A stretch of 64,000 bases of DNA. Origin: Arthrobacter sp. SLBN-112. GTDB taxonomy: Bacteria; Actinomycetota; Actinomycetes; Actinomycetales; Micrococcaceae. Position numbers and translations under genes: made by a program. The notes under the pieces are model-generated. The model made no database searches. It saw only the letters and a program-made list of their open reading frames with translations, and was not told where the DNA came from. The stretch spans positions 1,922,001 through 1,986,000 of the forward strand of contig NZ_VFMU01000001.1 of the NCBI RefSeq assembly GCF_006715225.1. The letters run 5' to 3'. Positions 54,685 to 63,762 of the stretch are shown here, in pieces. Position 1 is the stretch's first letter. Each line of letters starts with the position of its first letter.

Positions 54685-55854
54685 GTGGACCTGTTTGAAT
54701 ACCAGGCGCGCGATATGTTCGAGGCGCACGGTGTACCCGTGCTTGCCGGCATCGTGGCGTACACCCCAGAAGAAGCAAAGGCAGCTGCCGAGAAGATCGG
54801 CGGCGTTACCGTTGTCAAGGCACAGGTCAAGGCAGGCGGCCGCGGCAAGGCCGGCGGCGTCAAGGTGGCAAAGTCCGCCGACGAGGCGTTTGAGCATGCC
54901 ACCAACATCCTGGGCATGGACATCAAGGGCCACACCGTTAACAAGGTGATGATTGCCCAGGGTGCGGACATCGCGGAGGAGTACTACTTCTCCGTCCTGC
55001 TGGACCGGGCCAACCGCAACTACCTGGCCATGTGCTCGGTTGAGGGCGGCATGGAAATCGAACAGCTCGCCGTCGAACGCCCCGAAGCGCTGGCCAAGAT
55101 CGCCATCGATCCCGCCGTCGGCATCGACCAGGCCAAGGCCGACGAAATCGTCGCAGCCGCCGGCTTCGCCGAGGAACTCCGCGGCAAGGTGGCAGGCGTC
55201 ATCCTCAAGCTCTGGGACGTCTTCAAGAAGGAAGACGCCACCCTGGTGGAGGTCAACCCGTTGGTCAAGACCGGCAACGGTGACATCGTGGCCCTCGACG
55301 GCAAGGTCTCCCTCGACGAGAACGCCGACTTCCGCCACCCCAAGCACGCCGCCCTTGAAGACAAGGACGCCGCAGACCCCCTTGAGGCCAAGGCAAAGGC
55401 GCAGGACCTCAACTACGTCAAGCTCGACGGCGAAGTGGGCATCATCGGCAATGGCGCCGGCCTGGTCATGTCCACTCTCGACGTCGTTGCCTACGCAGGC
55501 GAGAACCACGGCAACGTCAAGCCTGCCAACTTCCTGGACATCGGCGGCGGAGCCTCGGCAGAGGTCATGGCCGCAGGCCTGGACGTCATCCTGGGCGACG
55601 AGCAGGTCAAGTCCGTTTTCGTCAACGTCTTCGGCGGCATCACCGCATGCGACGCCGTCGCCAAGGGCATCGTGGGTGCACTGGCCGAGCTCGGCCACAC
55701 CGCGAACAAGCCGCTGGTAGTCCGCCTCGACGGCAACAACGTCGAGGAAGGCCGCCGCATCCTGAACGAGGCCAACCACCCGCTGGTTACCCTGGCCGCC
55801 ACCATGGACGAGGGCGCCGACAAGGCCGCCGAGCTCGCCAACGCAGCGAAGTAA
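54685..55854 (+). CDS. sucC: Succinyl-CoA synthetase beta subunit (ADP-forming)
   Basis: 389 residues. The ATP-grasp N-terminal half begins [20 protein letters not shown] with [17 protein letters not shown]; the C-terminal ligase domain carries [19 protein letters not shown]. It pairs with SucD to make succinate and ATP from succinyl-CoA in the citric acid cycle. The GTG start lies 10 nt after AAGGA. It is 12 nt before sucD. Confidence 0.97.
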   Translation: MDLFEYQARDMFEAHGVPVLAGIVAYTPEEAKAAAEKIGGVTVVKAQVKAGGRGKAGGVKVAKSADEAFEHATNILGMDIKGHTVNKVMIAQGADIAEEYYFSVLLDRANRNYLAMCSVEGGMEIEQLAVERPEALAKIAIDPAVGIDQAKADEIVAAAGFAEELRGKVAGVILKLWDVFKKEDATLVEVNPLVKTGNGDIVALDGKVSLDENADFRHPKHAALEDKDAADPLEAKAKAQDLNYVKLDGEVGIIGNGAGLVMSTLDVVAYAGENHGNVKPANFLDIGGGASAEVMAAGLDVILGDEQVKSVFVNVFGGITACDAVAKGIVGALAELGHTANKPLVVRLDGNNVEEGRRILNEANHPLVTLAATMDEGADKAAELANAAK

Positions 55855-55866
55855 AGGGACGCGACA

Positions 55867-56769
55867 ATGTCTATCTACCTCAACAAGGACTCCAAGGTCA
55901 TCGTCCAGGGCATCACCGGCGGCGAAGGCACCAAGCACACCGCCCTGATGCTCAAGGCCGGCACCAACATCGTGGGCGGCGTCAACGCCCGCAAGGCCGG
56001 CACCACGGTCCTGCACGGCGATAACGAAATCAACGTCTACGGCACCGTCAAGGAAGCCATGGCTGAAACCGGCGCCGACGTCTCCATCGTGTTCGTGCCG
56101 CCGGCATTCACCAAGAACGCCGTCGTCGAAGCCATCGAGGCCGGCATCGGCCTGGTGGTGGTCATCACCGAGGGCGTTCCCGTCCAGGACTCCGCCGAAT
56201 TCTGGGCCCTGGCCCAGTCCAAGCTCGACGCCGATGGCAACCAGGTCACCCGCATCATCGGACCGAACTGCCCCGGCATCATCACCCCCGGCGAGGCCCT
56301 GGTTGGCATCACCCCGGCCAACATCACCGGCAAGGGCCCCATCGGCCTGGTCTCCAAGTCAGGCACGCTGACCTACCAGATGATGTACGAACTGCGCGAC
56401 CTGGGCTTCTCCACCGCCATCGGCATCGGCGGCGACCCCGTCATCGGCACCACGCACATCGACGCCCTGGCCGCGTTCGAGGCTGACCCCGAGACCAAGG
56501 CCATCGTCATGATCGGCGAAATCGGCGGTGACGCCGAAGAGCGTGCAGCCGACTTCATCAAGGCCAACGTGACCAAGCCGGTTGTCGGCTACGTCGCCGG
56601 CTTCACGGCCCCCGAAGGCAAGACCATGGGCCACGCAGGCGCCATCGTTTCCGGTTCCGCCGGTACCGCCCAGGCCAAGAAGGAAGCGCTCGAGGCCGCC
56701 GGCGTCAAGGTCGGCAAGACGCCGTCGGAGACCGCCACGCTGCTCCGCGAGGTCTACGCAGCCCTCTAG
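55867..56769 (+). CDS. sucD: Succinyl-CoA synthetase alpha subunit
   Basis: 300 residues. CoA-binding N-terminal domain ([20 protein letters not shown]), and the phospho-histidine site in [20 protein letters not shown]. It forms the heterotetramer with SucC. AAAGGGA lies 6 nt before the ATG. The operon ends at a long hairpin. Confidence 0.97.
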   Translation: MSIYLNKDSKVIVQGITGGEGTKHTALMLKAGTNIVGGVNARKAGTTVLHGDNEINVYGTVKEAMAETGADVSIVFVPPAFTKNAVVEAIEAGIGLVVVITEGVPVQDSAEFWALAQSKLDADGNQVTRIIGPNCPGIITPGEALVGITPANITGKGPIGLVSKSGTLTYQMMYELRDLGFSTAIGIGGDPVIGTTHIDALAAFEADPETKAIVMIGEIGGDAEERAADFIKANVTKPVVGYVAGFTAPEGKTMGHAGAIVSGSAGTAQAKKEALEAAGVKVGKTPSETATLLREVYAAL

Positions 56770-56782
56770 CAGTACCGCACAG

Positions 56783-56843
56783 CGCGGGGCCACTCCCGGC
56801 CGGTCCGCCAAGGACCGGCAAGGGGTGGCCCCGCGTTTGCTGT
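56783..56843 (+). terminator. Compound terminator after sucD
   Basis: CGCGGGGCCAC pairs with GTGGCCCCGCG, enclosing an inner CCGGTCC/GGACCGG hairpin, followed by TTTGCTGTTT. A strong stop for the sucCD operon. Confidence 0.88.
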
Positions 56844-56962
56844 TTAACACACTGTGCTGTTTATCGAACGACGGCGGCCCGGCAGCGGGTGCCCAAGTGC
56901 GTCGAGTAATGTTGAGGAAGGAAAATCAGGGCGCCCATGGCGCGCAGGCAGGGGAATGACGG

Positions 56963-57694
56963 ATGGCAGAGAAGCGACCCACCCTGGTCGACGCCGTCGT
57001 GGACAAGGTCCTCGAGCACATCCTTAGTGGCGAGATCAAGGCCGACGACGCCCTGCCGCCGGAGGCTGATATCGCCAAGGAGTCCGGTGTCAGCAGGCTG
57101 ACAGCCCGCGAAGCCATGAAGGTGCTGAAGGCGCAGGACGTCGTGTACGTAAAGCGCGGCCTGGGCACCTTCGTGAACCCGCCCGAGCGCTGGACCGGAC
57201 TGGACGCGATCATGCGGTCAGCCTCCAGGGGAGTGGCCTCAGACCAGGTGGCGCTTCGTTTGCTCGAAGTCCGCCGCATGGTGGAGACCGGCGCGGCGGA
57301 ACTCGCCGCCTCCCGCCACCGGCCGGCTGACCTCGCCGCACTGCAGGACAGCGTGGAACAGATGGAAGCGGCACATCACGCCGGCGACGTGGACGCGCTG
57401 ACCGTGGCCGACATCGCCTTCCACGACACCGTCCTGCGCGCGTCCGGCAACCCGTTCGTGCCGGCCCTGCTTGGCCAGCTGTCCACCCTGCTTTACGCGA
57501 TGAGGCGCGAAACCTCAGCGTTCCCTGACGTGCAGCGTCACGCCATCCACCATCACAAGATGGTCCTGGCCGCCATTGCGGCCGGGGATCCGGCCACCGC
57601 CCGCTCCACCATGGACGCCCACATCACCCAGACCTTCGAGGACTACGAGCGCTACCTCGCCGTGTCCAGCCCCTCCGGAGCAAGTGCCCGTTAG
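56963..57694 (+). CDS. GntR-family transcriptional regulator with FCD domain
   Basis: 243 residues. An N-terminal winged helix (LVDAVVDKVLEHILSGEIKA, then DIAKESGVSRLTAREAMKVL) is joined to a C-terminal all-helical FCD ligand domain (RLLEVRRMVETGAAELAASR, with metal-site-like H residues in FHDTVLRASGNPF and HHHKMVLAAI). FCD regulators respond to small acids or sugars. It faces the same way as the MFS transporter downstream, whose promoter carries a symmetric site that is the most likely target. Confidence 0.92.
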   Translation: MAEKRPTLVDAVVDKVLEHILSGEIKADDALPPEADIAKESGVSRLTAREAMKVLKAQDVVYVKRGLGTFVNPPERWTGLDAIMRSASRGVASDQVALRLLEVRRMVETGAAELAASRHRPADLAALQDSVEQMEAAHHAGDVDALTVADIAFHDTVLRASGNPFVPALLGQLSTLLYAMRRETSAFPDVQRHAIHHHKMVLAAIAAGDPATARSTMDAHITQTFEDYERYLAVSSPSGASAR

Positions 57695-57767
57695 GCCTGT
57701 CTGAGCCCCTTCCAACTGGGTATTTGCCTTCTATCGGCATGCCGTCCGGTCCCGTCGGCGCTCGTGT

Positions 57768-57796
57768 TTGACGCTCCCGGTCCCTGTGATTAGAAT
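57768..57796 (+). promoter_or_regulatory. Promoter of the MFS-SDR operon
   Basis: TTGACG, a 17-nt spacer and TAGAAT: a near-consensus SigA promoter. The predicted start is near 57803, immediately before the operator. Confidence 0.8.
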
Positions 57797-57807
57797 CTCA
57801 TACAGAC

Positions 57808-57821
57808 ATCAGACATCTGAT
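57808..57821 (+). promoter_or_regulatory. GntR-type operator ATCAGA-CA-TCTGAT
   Basis: A perfect 6-bp inverted repeat with a 2-nt centre lies a few bases after the predicted transcription start; the heptamer CAGACAT also occurs twice in tandem (57803-57816). Its size and position suit an FCD-type repressor, probably the product of the gene at 56963. Confidence 0.65.
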
Positions 57822-57862
57822 ATCAATTCCCCCAAAAAATGCCGCCAGCCAAAGGAGCCTTT

Positions 57863-57919
57863 ATGCGCGCGCATTCCCCTTTCGAGGGTTCCCACCCCAC
57901 ACTGGGAGGCCAGCGATGA
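57863..57919 (+). CDS. 18-codon leader ORF coupled to the MFS transporter gene
   Basis: ATG at 57863 has a strong AAAGGAG (57851-57857) 5 nt upstream and encodes MRAHSPFEGSHPTLGGQR. Its TGA overlaps the transporter ATG as ATGA. The transporter has its own GGGAGG inside the leader ORF, so ribosomes finishing the leader could re-initiate. The peptide has no recognisable function. Its layout suggests translational coupling or a sensing leader. Confidence 0.6.
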   Translation: MRAHSPFEGSHPTLGGQR

Positions 57920-59265
57920 CTTCCCGCGCTGCTGCCCCCGCCCTCAGCGAGCTGGGCGAGACCACCCTCCGCAAGGTTCGCCGGAGGATCATGCCCCTGA
58001 TCGTCCTGCTGTACTTCATTGCCTACCTTGACCGGAACAATGTCGGCTTCGCCAAGCTCGGCATGCAGGGGGACATCGGCCTCACCGAGGCCGCCTACGG
58101 CCTGGGCGCCGGCATCTTCTTCCTCGGTTATGCGCTGCTGGAGATCCCCTCCAACGGCGGCATGTACCGCTATGGCGCCCGCAAGTGGATCGCCCGCATC
58201 CTGATCAGCTGGGGCATCTTCGCCACCGCCATGTTCCTGGTGAACGGTGAAGCCACCTTCTACGTGATCCGCTTCCTGCTTGGAGCCGCCGAGGCGGGCT
58301 TCTTCCCCGCCATTCTCTTCTACCTGACCCTGTGGTTCCCGGCCGCGCAGCGCGTGACGGTGCTGGGCATCTTCATCCTGGCGCAGCCCATCTCCAACGC
58401 CCTCGGCGCCCCGGTGTCCGGCATGCTCCTGAACCTGGAAGGCGTGGCAGGCCTGCACGGCTGGCAGTGGCTCTACATCCTCGAAGGCATTCCCGCCATC
58501 CTGCTGGGCATCATCACCCCCTTCGTCATGACGGACCGGCCCGAGCACGCCAAGTGGCTCAAGCCGGAAGAGCGTGAGTGGCTTTCCACCACGATGGCCG
58601 CCGAACTTGCCCACAAGCAGAAGTCGGGAAACCACAACTTCCTTGCCGGCCTGAAGGACCCCCGCACCATCGCCTACTCGGCGCTGTACTTCGGCCTGGT
58701 CTGCGGCATCTACGGCCTGGGACTGTGGCTGCCCACCATCGTCAAGGCGCTCGGCAAGTTCGACTCGACCCAGGTGGGCTTCATCGTCTTCATCCCGTAC
58801 GCCATCGCAGCGGTGTTCGTCTACTTCTGGAGCAAGCGCTCGGACCGAACCGGCAACCGCGTGTGGCATGCCAGCGTGAGCATGGTGCTCGCCGCCGTCG
58901 GCCTCCTGGGCGCAGGCTTCCTGCTGCCGGTCAACGCCGTGCTGGCCATGGTGTTCCTGACCCTCGCGGCCATGGGCATCTACTCCGCCATCGCGCCGTT
59001 CCTCGCCATGCCCTCCGCAGCCCTCACCGGTGCCGCGGCGGCCGCCGGGCTTGCCATGGTCAACTCCCTTGGCAACCTGGGTGGCTTCGTAGCGCCCTAC
59101 ATCGTGGGCATCCTCAAGGACGCCACCGGAAACAGCCAGAGCGGGCTGGTCTTCCTGGCCGCCTGCCTCGCCATCACTGCTGCAGCCACCTACCTTTACG
59201 CACGCAAACGGCCGGAAGGTATCTCCGCCCCCGGGGCCACAATTCCTGCCGCCGAAACACACTAG
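57916..59265 (+). CDS. MFS transporter, anion:cation symporter (ACS)-like
   Basis: 449 residues, about 12 membrane helices. The first cytoplasmic segment and helix IVLLYFIAYLDRNNVGFAKL are typical of the ACS branch, which imports organic and sugar acids or polyol-related compounds with protons. A central hydrophilic loop (TDRPEHAKWLKPEEREWLST) separates the halves. GGGAGG is 7 nt before the ATG. It is 9 nt before the SDR gene, so they are cotranscribed; it is probably the importer for the locus substrate. Confidence 0.92.
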   Translation: MTSRAAAPALSELGETTLRKVRRRIMPLIVLLYFIAYLDRNNVGFAKLGMQGDIGLTEAAYGLGAGIFFLGYALLEIPSNGGMYRYGARKWIARILISWGIFATAMFLVNGEATFYVIRFLLGAAEAGFFPAILFYLTLWFPAAQRVTVLGIFILAQPISNALGAPVSGMLLNLEGVAGLHGWQWLYILEGIPAILLGIITPFVMTDRPEHAKWLKPEEREWLSTTMAAELAHKQKSGNHNFLAGLKDPRTIAYSALYFGLVCGIYGLGLWLPTIVKALGKFDSTQVGFIVFIPYAIAAVFVYFWSKRSDRTGNRVWHASVSMVLAAVGLLGAGFLLPVNAVLAMVFLTLAAMGIYSAIAPFLAMPSAALTGAAAAAGLAMVNSLGNLGGFVAPYIVGILKDATGNSQSGLVFLAACLAITAAATYLYARKRPEGISAPGATIPAAETH

Positions 59266-59274
59266 GACACACCA

Positions 59275-60051
59275 ATGACTACACAGCACACCTTTCCCGC
59301 AGAACGCACCGCGGTCCTGACCGGGGCCGCATCGGCCCGCGGGATCGGCCGGGCAACTGCAGACCGGCTGGCCAGCGAAGGCTGGTCCATCGCCATCCTG
59401 GACATCAATGCCGAGGACGCGAAGGCTGCGGCGGCGGAAATCGGCTCCAGCCGTGCCGTCAAGGCTATCGGCGTGGGCGCCGACGTCTCGGACGAGGCAT
59501 CGGTGGACCGTGCCATCACGGAGATCGAGCAGGCGCTTCCGCCCATCGTCGGACTGGTCAACCTCGCGGGAATCAGTTCACCCACGCCCTTCATGGAAAC
59601 CACCGTGGCGGAATGGGACAAGGTCTTCGCCATCAACATGCGCGGCACGTTCCTTGTTTCCCAGCGCGTCCTTCGGGGCATGATCGAGCGCGAAGTCGGG
59701 AGGATCGTCAGCATCTCCTCCATCTCGGCCCAGCGCGGCGGCGGCACCTACTCCAAGGTGGCCTACAGTGCGTCGAAAGCCGGCATCCTGGGCTTCACCC
59801 GTGCCCTGGCCCGCGAGGTGGGCGGGCACAACATCACCGTGAACGCCATCGCCCCGGGGCCGATCGATACGGACATCATGGGCGGAGCGCTGACGGACGA
59901 GCGCAAGGCCCAGATGTCCGAGGGGATCATGATGGGCCGGGTGGGAACCCGTGAGGAAGTGGCCGCACTGATCGCGTTCCTGCTTGGCGAGGATGCCGGT
60001 TACATCACCGCCGCCACCTATGACATCAACGGCGGCCTGCAGGTTTCCTGA
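59275..60051 (+). CDS. Short-chain dehydrogenase/reductase, likely polyol dehydrogenase
   Basis: 258 residues with a Rossmann nucleotide-binding TGAASARGIGRA (16-27), NLAG (96-99) and the catalytic set S148/149, Y164 and K168 (VAYSASKAGILG). C-terminal NAIAPGPIDTDIMG and YDINGGLQVS complete the classical SDR fold. It is in an operon with the MFS importer. Given the downstream kinase and isomerases, oxidation of a C4 polyol such as threitol to erythrulose is my best guess; other sugar alcohols or acids remain possible. Confidence 0.88.
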   Translation: MTTQHTFPAERTAVLTGAASARGIGRATADRLASEGWSIAILDINAEDAKAAAAEIGSSRAVKAIGVGADVSDEASVDRAITEIEQALPPIVGLVNLAGISSPTPFMETTVAEWDKVFAINMRGTFLVSQRVLRGMIEREVGRIVSISSISAQRGGGTYSKVAYSASKAGILGFTRALAREVGGHNITVNAIAPGPIDTDIMGGALTDERKAQMSEGIMMGRVGTREEVAALIAFLLGEDAGYITAATYDINGGLQVS

Positions 60052-60149
60052 CCACCGCTTCCTGCTGGTGCCGTGCTGCCGCCTGGCCGCACGGCACCAG
60101 CAGGCGTGCCCGGGACCACCTCATCCACGCGCTCCCGCGCATCTTCCGG

Positions 60150-60157
60150 CTATAGGA
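60150..60157 (+). promoter_or_regulatory. CTATAGGA half-site/-10 of the second GntR gene
   Basis: CTATAGGA overlaps a plausible -10 (TAGGAT, 60153-60158) that ends 6 nt before the ATG at 60165. The same CTATAGGA forms one arm of the palindrome at 60951, suggesting that the regulator controls itself and the isomerase operon. The transcript should be leaderless. Confidence 0.5.
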
Positions 60158-60164
60158 TTTCTAC

Positions 60165-60854
60165 ATGGCAACCAAAAACAAGGCCACCGGCGGCGTGAGC
60201 AGGCAGGTCCTCGCCGACCACGTTTATGAGGCGCTTCTTGTTGCCCTGATGGACGGCCGGCTGGAAGCCGGCACCCCGGTCAGCATCGACGGGATGGCCA
60301 GGGAACTGGACGTTTCCCCGACGCCGGTACGCGAGGCGCTCGCCCGGCTGGAAGCGACCGGGATGGTGCGGAGGATGGCCCTGCGGGGCTACCGCGTGGC
60401 CCCGCTGTTTTCCCCGGAGGAACTTGCCGATCTCATGGACGCCCGCCTGGTCATCGAACCGGCCAATGCGTTCATGGCCTGCAAGCATGCGGACCCGCAA
60501 CTGACAGGGCAGCTGGAGCAGGCCATCGAGGACCTGAAGGCAGCGCCCCGTGGGCCGTCCTTCGCGGAGTTCCGCGCCTACTGGGAAGCCGACGAACGCT
60601 TCCACCGGCTCATCGCCGAGTCCGCCGACAACCAGTTCCTGCTGTCCGCCTACAATGCGCTGGGCGGCCAGGTGCAGCGCTTCCGCTTCTTCGGCGGCCT
60701 GGGCGTGACGGATGCCGACTATGCCATCTCCGAGCACACCGAAATCCTCAAGGCTTTCGAAGCCGGCAACGCCGCGCTTGCCCGGCAAAAGATGATCGAC
60801 CACATTGAAGGCGTCAAGCAGCGCTCGCAGCACGACAGCGAAGTGCGCAGCTAG
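60165..60854 (+). CDS. GntR-family transcriptional regulator with FCD domain (second)
   Basis: 229 residues. Winged helix (DHVYEALLVALMDGRLEAGT, then LDVSPTPVREALARLEATGM) and FCD domain (LMDARLVIEPANAFMACKHA, FHRLIAESADNQFLLSAYNA, HTEILKAFEAGNAALARQKM). It is only distantly similar to the regulator at 56963. It lies between the MFS-SDR genes and the isomerase-kinase operon. The CTATAGGA motif before its own ATG and the TCCTATAGGA palindrome before the isomerase gene are its likely sites. Confidence 0.92.
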   Translation: MATKNKATGGVSRQVLADHVYEALLVALMDGRLEAGTPVSIDGMARELDVSPTPVREALARLEATGMVRRMALRGYRVAPLFSPEELADLMDARLVIEPANAFMACKHADPQLTGQLEQAIEDLKAAPRGPSFAEFRAYWEADERFHRLIAESADNQFLLSAYNALGGQVQRFRFFGGLGVTDADYAISEHTEILKAFEAGNAALARQKMIDHIEGVKQRSQHDSEVRS

Positions 60855-60924
60855 CACGCCCATGAGGGCCACCTTAAAGGCCCTCCCTTCACCAGCTTCC
60901 GCAGGGGAGCGACAAACAACCCCC

Positions 60925-60952
60925 TTGACAGGACCCAAGCAAGGCGTAGATC
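60925..60952 (+). promoter_or_regulatory. Promoter of the isomerase-kinase operon
   Basis: A consensus TTGACA, a 16-nt spacer and TAGATC. The predicted start falls within or just after the palindrome TCCTATAGGA. Confidence 0.65.
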
Positions 60953-60960
60953 CTATAGGA
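60951..60960 (+). promoter_or_regulatory. GntR-type operator TCCTATAGGA
   Basis: A perfect 10-bp palindrome overlapping the end of the -10 and the start-site region. It shares CTATAGGA with the site upstream of the GntR gene at 60165. Restriction-like palindromes TCTAGA and AGATCT overlap just downstream (60968-60978). Expected to block initiation when bound. Confidence 0.6.
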
Positions 60961-60986
60961 AATGCGATTCTAGATCTGGAGTGACA

Positions 60987-61985
60987 ATGCCGTACACCGC
61001 TGAAAACTGGCCCATTGCTGCTGCCCTGCTGCAGTTCCCGGGCACCAAGCCGGACGGAACCGCCGTCCAGGACGCCCCCGCCAGCGAATGGCAGCAGGTA
61101 TTCGAGGAAGTGGCAGACGCCGGCTTCACCAACGCCGACCTCACCGACAGCTGGGTGCGCCCCGGCGACCTCTCGACCGCCCGCCTGGACGAACTGAAGG
61201 CTGCCGCCACAGCCGCCGGCCTGGGGCTTCCCTCCATCTCCGCCATCCGCCGCAGCGTGATCGAAGAAGGCAAGTGGGAGGAAAACCTGGCCTACACGCA
61301 CCGGACCCTCGAGGCCGCTGCGCAGCTCGGTTGCGAGGTGGTCTCGATCGGCCTGCACCAGGCCATCACCCCGGAGCAGCAGAAGCAGCTCTGGTTCTGG
61401 ACCGTCGAGGGCCACAAGGACCCGGCAGGGGACAAGGAAACCTGGAACAACGCCGTCACCCGCATCCGCGAAGTGGGCAAGCACGCCGCCGAACTGGGGC
61501 TCCTGGTCTCGCTGGAGATGTACGAGGACACCTACCTTGGCACCGCAGACTCCTCGGTCCAGCTGGTCCAGGACATCGACCTGCCCAACGTTGGCTTGAA
61601 CCCGGACCTGGGCAACCTGATCCGCCTGCACCGCCCCATCGAGGACTGGCGCGAACTGGTCCACAAGACGCTGCCCTACTCCAACTACTGGCACGTCAAG
61701 AACTACATCCGTGACGAGGATCAGGCCCGGGACCACTACGTTGCCATGCCGGCGCCCATGGAATCCGGCCTCATCAGCTACCGCGAGGCCTTCCAGTTCG
61801 CCATCTCGGTGGGCTTCCAGGGCATCATCTGCACCGAGCACTACGGCGGCGACGGCCTCAGCGTCACGGCCGCCAACCAGGACTACCTGCGCCGGCAGGT
61901 CCTCCCGAAGCGGGACAGCTACGCACTGGGCACCAGCCTGGTGGCCCAGGGCCGGCAGACCCCGGCGGCCGTTCCGGCTCGCTAG
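60987..61985 (+). CDS. Sugar phosphate isomerase/epimerase (xylose-isomerase-like TIM barrel)
   Basis: 332 residues of the AP-endonuclease-2/xylose-isomerase-like barrel. Metal-site candidates are Glu and His in VSIGLHQA, LLVSLEMYEDTYLG, VGLNPDLGN, NYWHVKNYI and GIICTEHYGGDG. ATG at 60987 is 5 nt after GGAG; the GTG at 60981 is less likely. It heads the operon with the DhaK-type kinase. Likely role: isomerisation of the free or phosphorylated ketose; the exact reaction is not inferable from sequence. Confidence 0.85.
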   Translation: MPYTAENWPIAAALLQFPGTKPDGTAVQDAPASEWQQVFEEVADAGFTNADLTDSWVRPGDLSTARLDELKAAATAAGLGLPSISAIRRSVIEEGKWEENLAYTHRTLEAAAQLGCEVVSIGLHQAITPEQQKQLWFWTVEGHKDPAGDKETWNNAVTRIREVGKHAAELGLLVSLEMYEDTYLGTADSSVQLVQDIDLPNVGLNPDLGNLIRLHRPIEDWRELVHKTLPYSNYWHVKNYIRDEDQARDHYVAMPAPMESGLISYREAFQFAISVGFQGIICTEHYGGDGLSVTAANQDYLRRQVLPKRDSYALGTSLVAQGRQTPAAVPAR

Positions 61986-62031
61986 GCACCGGCAGGCATC
62001 CCAACCGACCCAACCGGTTCAACGAGGAATC

Positions 62032-63753
62032 ATGACAAAGATATTTGACGATCCAGCGCAGTTCGCTGACGACGCCCTCGACGGCTTCGTTGCAGCCAAC
62101 CGCCAGTACGTGGCCCGCGTGGACGGCGGTGTTGTCCGCTCCACCGAATCACCCGACGGCCAGGTGGCAGTGGTCATTGGCGGCGGTTCCGGCCACTACC
62201 CGGCCTTCGCCGGCCTGGTGGGGGCCGGGCTTGCCGCCGGAAGCGCTTGCGGCAACATGTTTGCTTCCCCCTCCGCCGGGCAGGTGTACCGGGTGGCCAA
62301 AGCTTCCCAGACCGGCGGCGGTGTCCTCCTCAGCTACGGCAACTATGCAGGCGACGTGCTCCACTTCGGCCAGGCGCAGGAGAAGCTGAACGCTGAAGGC
62401 ATCGAAACCCGCACCGTGCTGGTGACCGATGACATCGCCAGCGCGCCCCTTGAAGAGATCGGCAAGCGCCGCGGCATCGCCGGTGACCTTACCGTCTTCA
62501 AGGTGGCCGGCGCGGCCGCAGAGGCCGGGCTGGACCTGGACGAGGTGGAGCGGCTCGCCATCAAGGCCAACCACCACACCCGCTCGCTCGGCGTGGCCTT
62601 CGCCGGCTGCACCCTCCCCGGCGCAGGCGAGCCCCTCTTCACCGTGCCGGAAGGCATGATGTCGGTGGGACTGGGGATCCACGGCGAACCCGGGATCTCC
62701 GAACAGCCCCTGCCCAGCGCCAGCGAACTCGCCAAGCTGCTGGTGGACGGACTGCTGAAGGACAAGCCGGACGCCGCAGGCCAACGCGTGGTACCCATCC
62801 TCAACGGACTGGGCACGGTCAAGTACGACGAACTCTTCCTGCTGTTCGGAAAAGTCGAGGCCTTGCTCACCGCTGCCGGGCTGGACATCGTCGAGCCGGA
62901 GTGCGGTGAACTGGTGACCAGCCTGGACATGTCCGGCCTGTCCCTGACGCTGTTCTGGCTGGATGAGGAACTGGAGAAGTTCTGGGCCGCGCCGGCTGAC
63001 ACCCCTGCCTTCCGCAAGGGCAACCTGGCGCCGCGCCGGGCACGGACGGTGGAGTCCCTGGCTGAGGCTGCCACAGCGCCCGCGCTGGCAGCAACCCGGG
63101 CGTCCACCGCCCTGGCCGCCACGGCGGTGGGTGCGCTGAAGGAGGCGCGCGCCGTCGTCGTCGAACACGAGGAGGCACTCGGAAAGCTGGACGCCATCGC
63201 CGGGGACGGCGACCACGGCATCGGCATGCGGCGCGGCGTGGACGCGGCCGTTGCTGCAGCGGAGAAGTCCCACGCCGGCGGAGCCGGCCTGGAGGAAGTC
63301 CTCGCGGCGGCGGGGGAGCAGTGGGCCGAGCGCGCCGGCGGTACCTCCGGTGCCCTATGGGGCGCGGCAGTCACCGCCGTCGGCAGGACCCTTGGCAGCA
63401 AGGATGCCTATACCGCGGCAGACGCAGCGGCGGCGGTTAATGCCCTTCGCGACGCCATCATCACCCTGGGCAAGGCCGAAGCCGGAGACAAGACCATGGT
63501 GGACGCGCTGCTTCCGTTCGCTGACACCTTCGCCAAGGCAATTGACGACGGCGGCAGCCTGGCCGGCAGCCTTCGTGCGGCGGCGGAGGCGGCGGCAGAG
63601 GCCGCTGACGCGACTGCCGCGCTCAGCCCAAAGAAAGGCCGTGCCCGGCCGCTGGCCGAAAAGAGCCTGGGCCACCCTGATCCCGGGGCAGTGTCCTTCG
63701 GCCTCATCGCCCGCCGGGTGGCCGACTACGCCGCTTCGATTGAAAGCAACTAA
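62032..63753 (+). CDS. Dihydroxyacetone kinase-family protein (DhaK-DhaL fusion), possibly erythrulose kinase
   Basis: 573 residues. The DhaK domain (1-330) has GGGSGHYPAFAGLVGAGLAA, CTLPGAGEPLF and the covalent substrate-binding histidine H217 in LGIHGEPGISEQ. The DhaL domain (about 370-573) has the ATP-Mg motif AIAGDGDHGIGMRRG. The single-chain ATP-dependent form phosphorylates dihydroxyacetone or larger ketoses such as erythrulose in mycobacterial DerK/LerK. Position before an RpiB-type gene and after an SDR argues for a tetrulose. CGAGGAA precedes the ATG. It is 46 nt after the isomerase gene and 9 nt before the rpiB-like gene. Confidence 0.9.
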   Translation: MTKIFDDPAQFADDALDGFVAANRQYVARVDGGVVRSTESPDGQVAVVIGGGSGHYPAFAGLVGAGLAAGSACGNMFASPSAGQVYRVAKASQTGGGVLLSYGNYAGDVLHFGQAQEKLNAEGIETRTVLVTDDIASAPLEEIGKRRGIAGDLTVFKVAGAAAEAGLDLDEVERLAIKANHHTRSLGVAFAGCTLPGAGEPLFTVPEGMMSVGLGIHGEPGISEQPLPSASELAKLLVDGLLKDKPDAAGQRVVPILNGLGTVKYDELFLLFGKVEALLTAAGLDIVEPECGELVTSLDMSGLSLTLFWLDEELEKFWAAPADTPAFRKGNLAPRRARTVESLAEAATAPALAATRASTALAATAVGALKEARAVVVEHEEALGKLDAIAGDGDHGIGMRRGVDAAVAAAEKSHAGGAGLEEVLAAAGEQWAERAGGTSGALWGAAVTAVGRTLGSKDAYTAADAAAAVNALRDAIITLGKAEAGDKTMVDALLPFADTFAKAIDDGGSLAGSLRAAAEAAAEAADATAALSPKKGRARPLAEKSLGHPDPGAVSFGLIARRVADYAASIESN

Positions 63754-63762
63754 GGAGACCCC

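Noticed and set aside
60150-61841. A 563-codon open frame antisense to the GntR and isomerase genes
   Set aside because: It covers a promoter/operator region and two well-supported genes on the other strand; composition is typical of a GC shadow.
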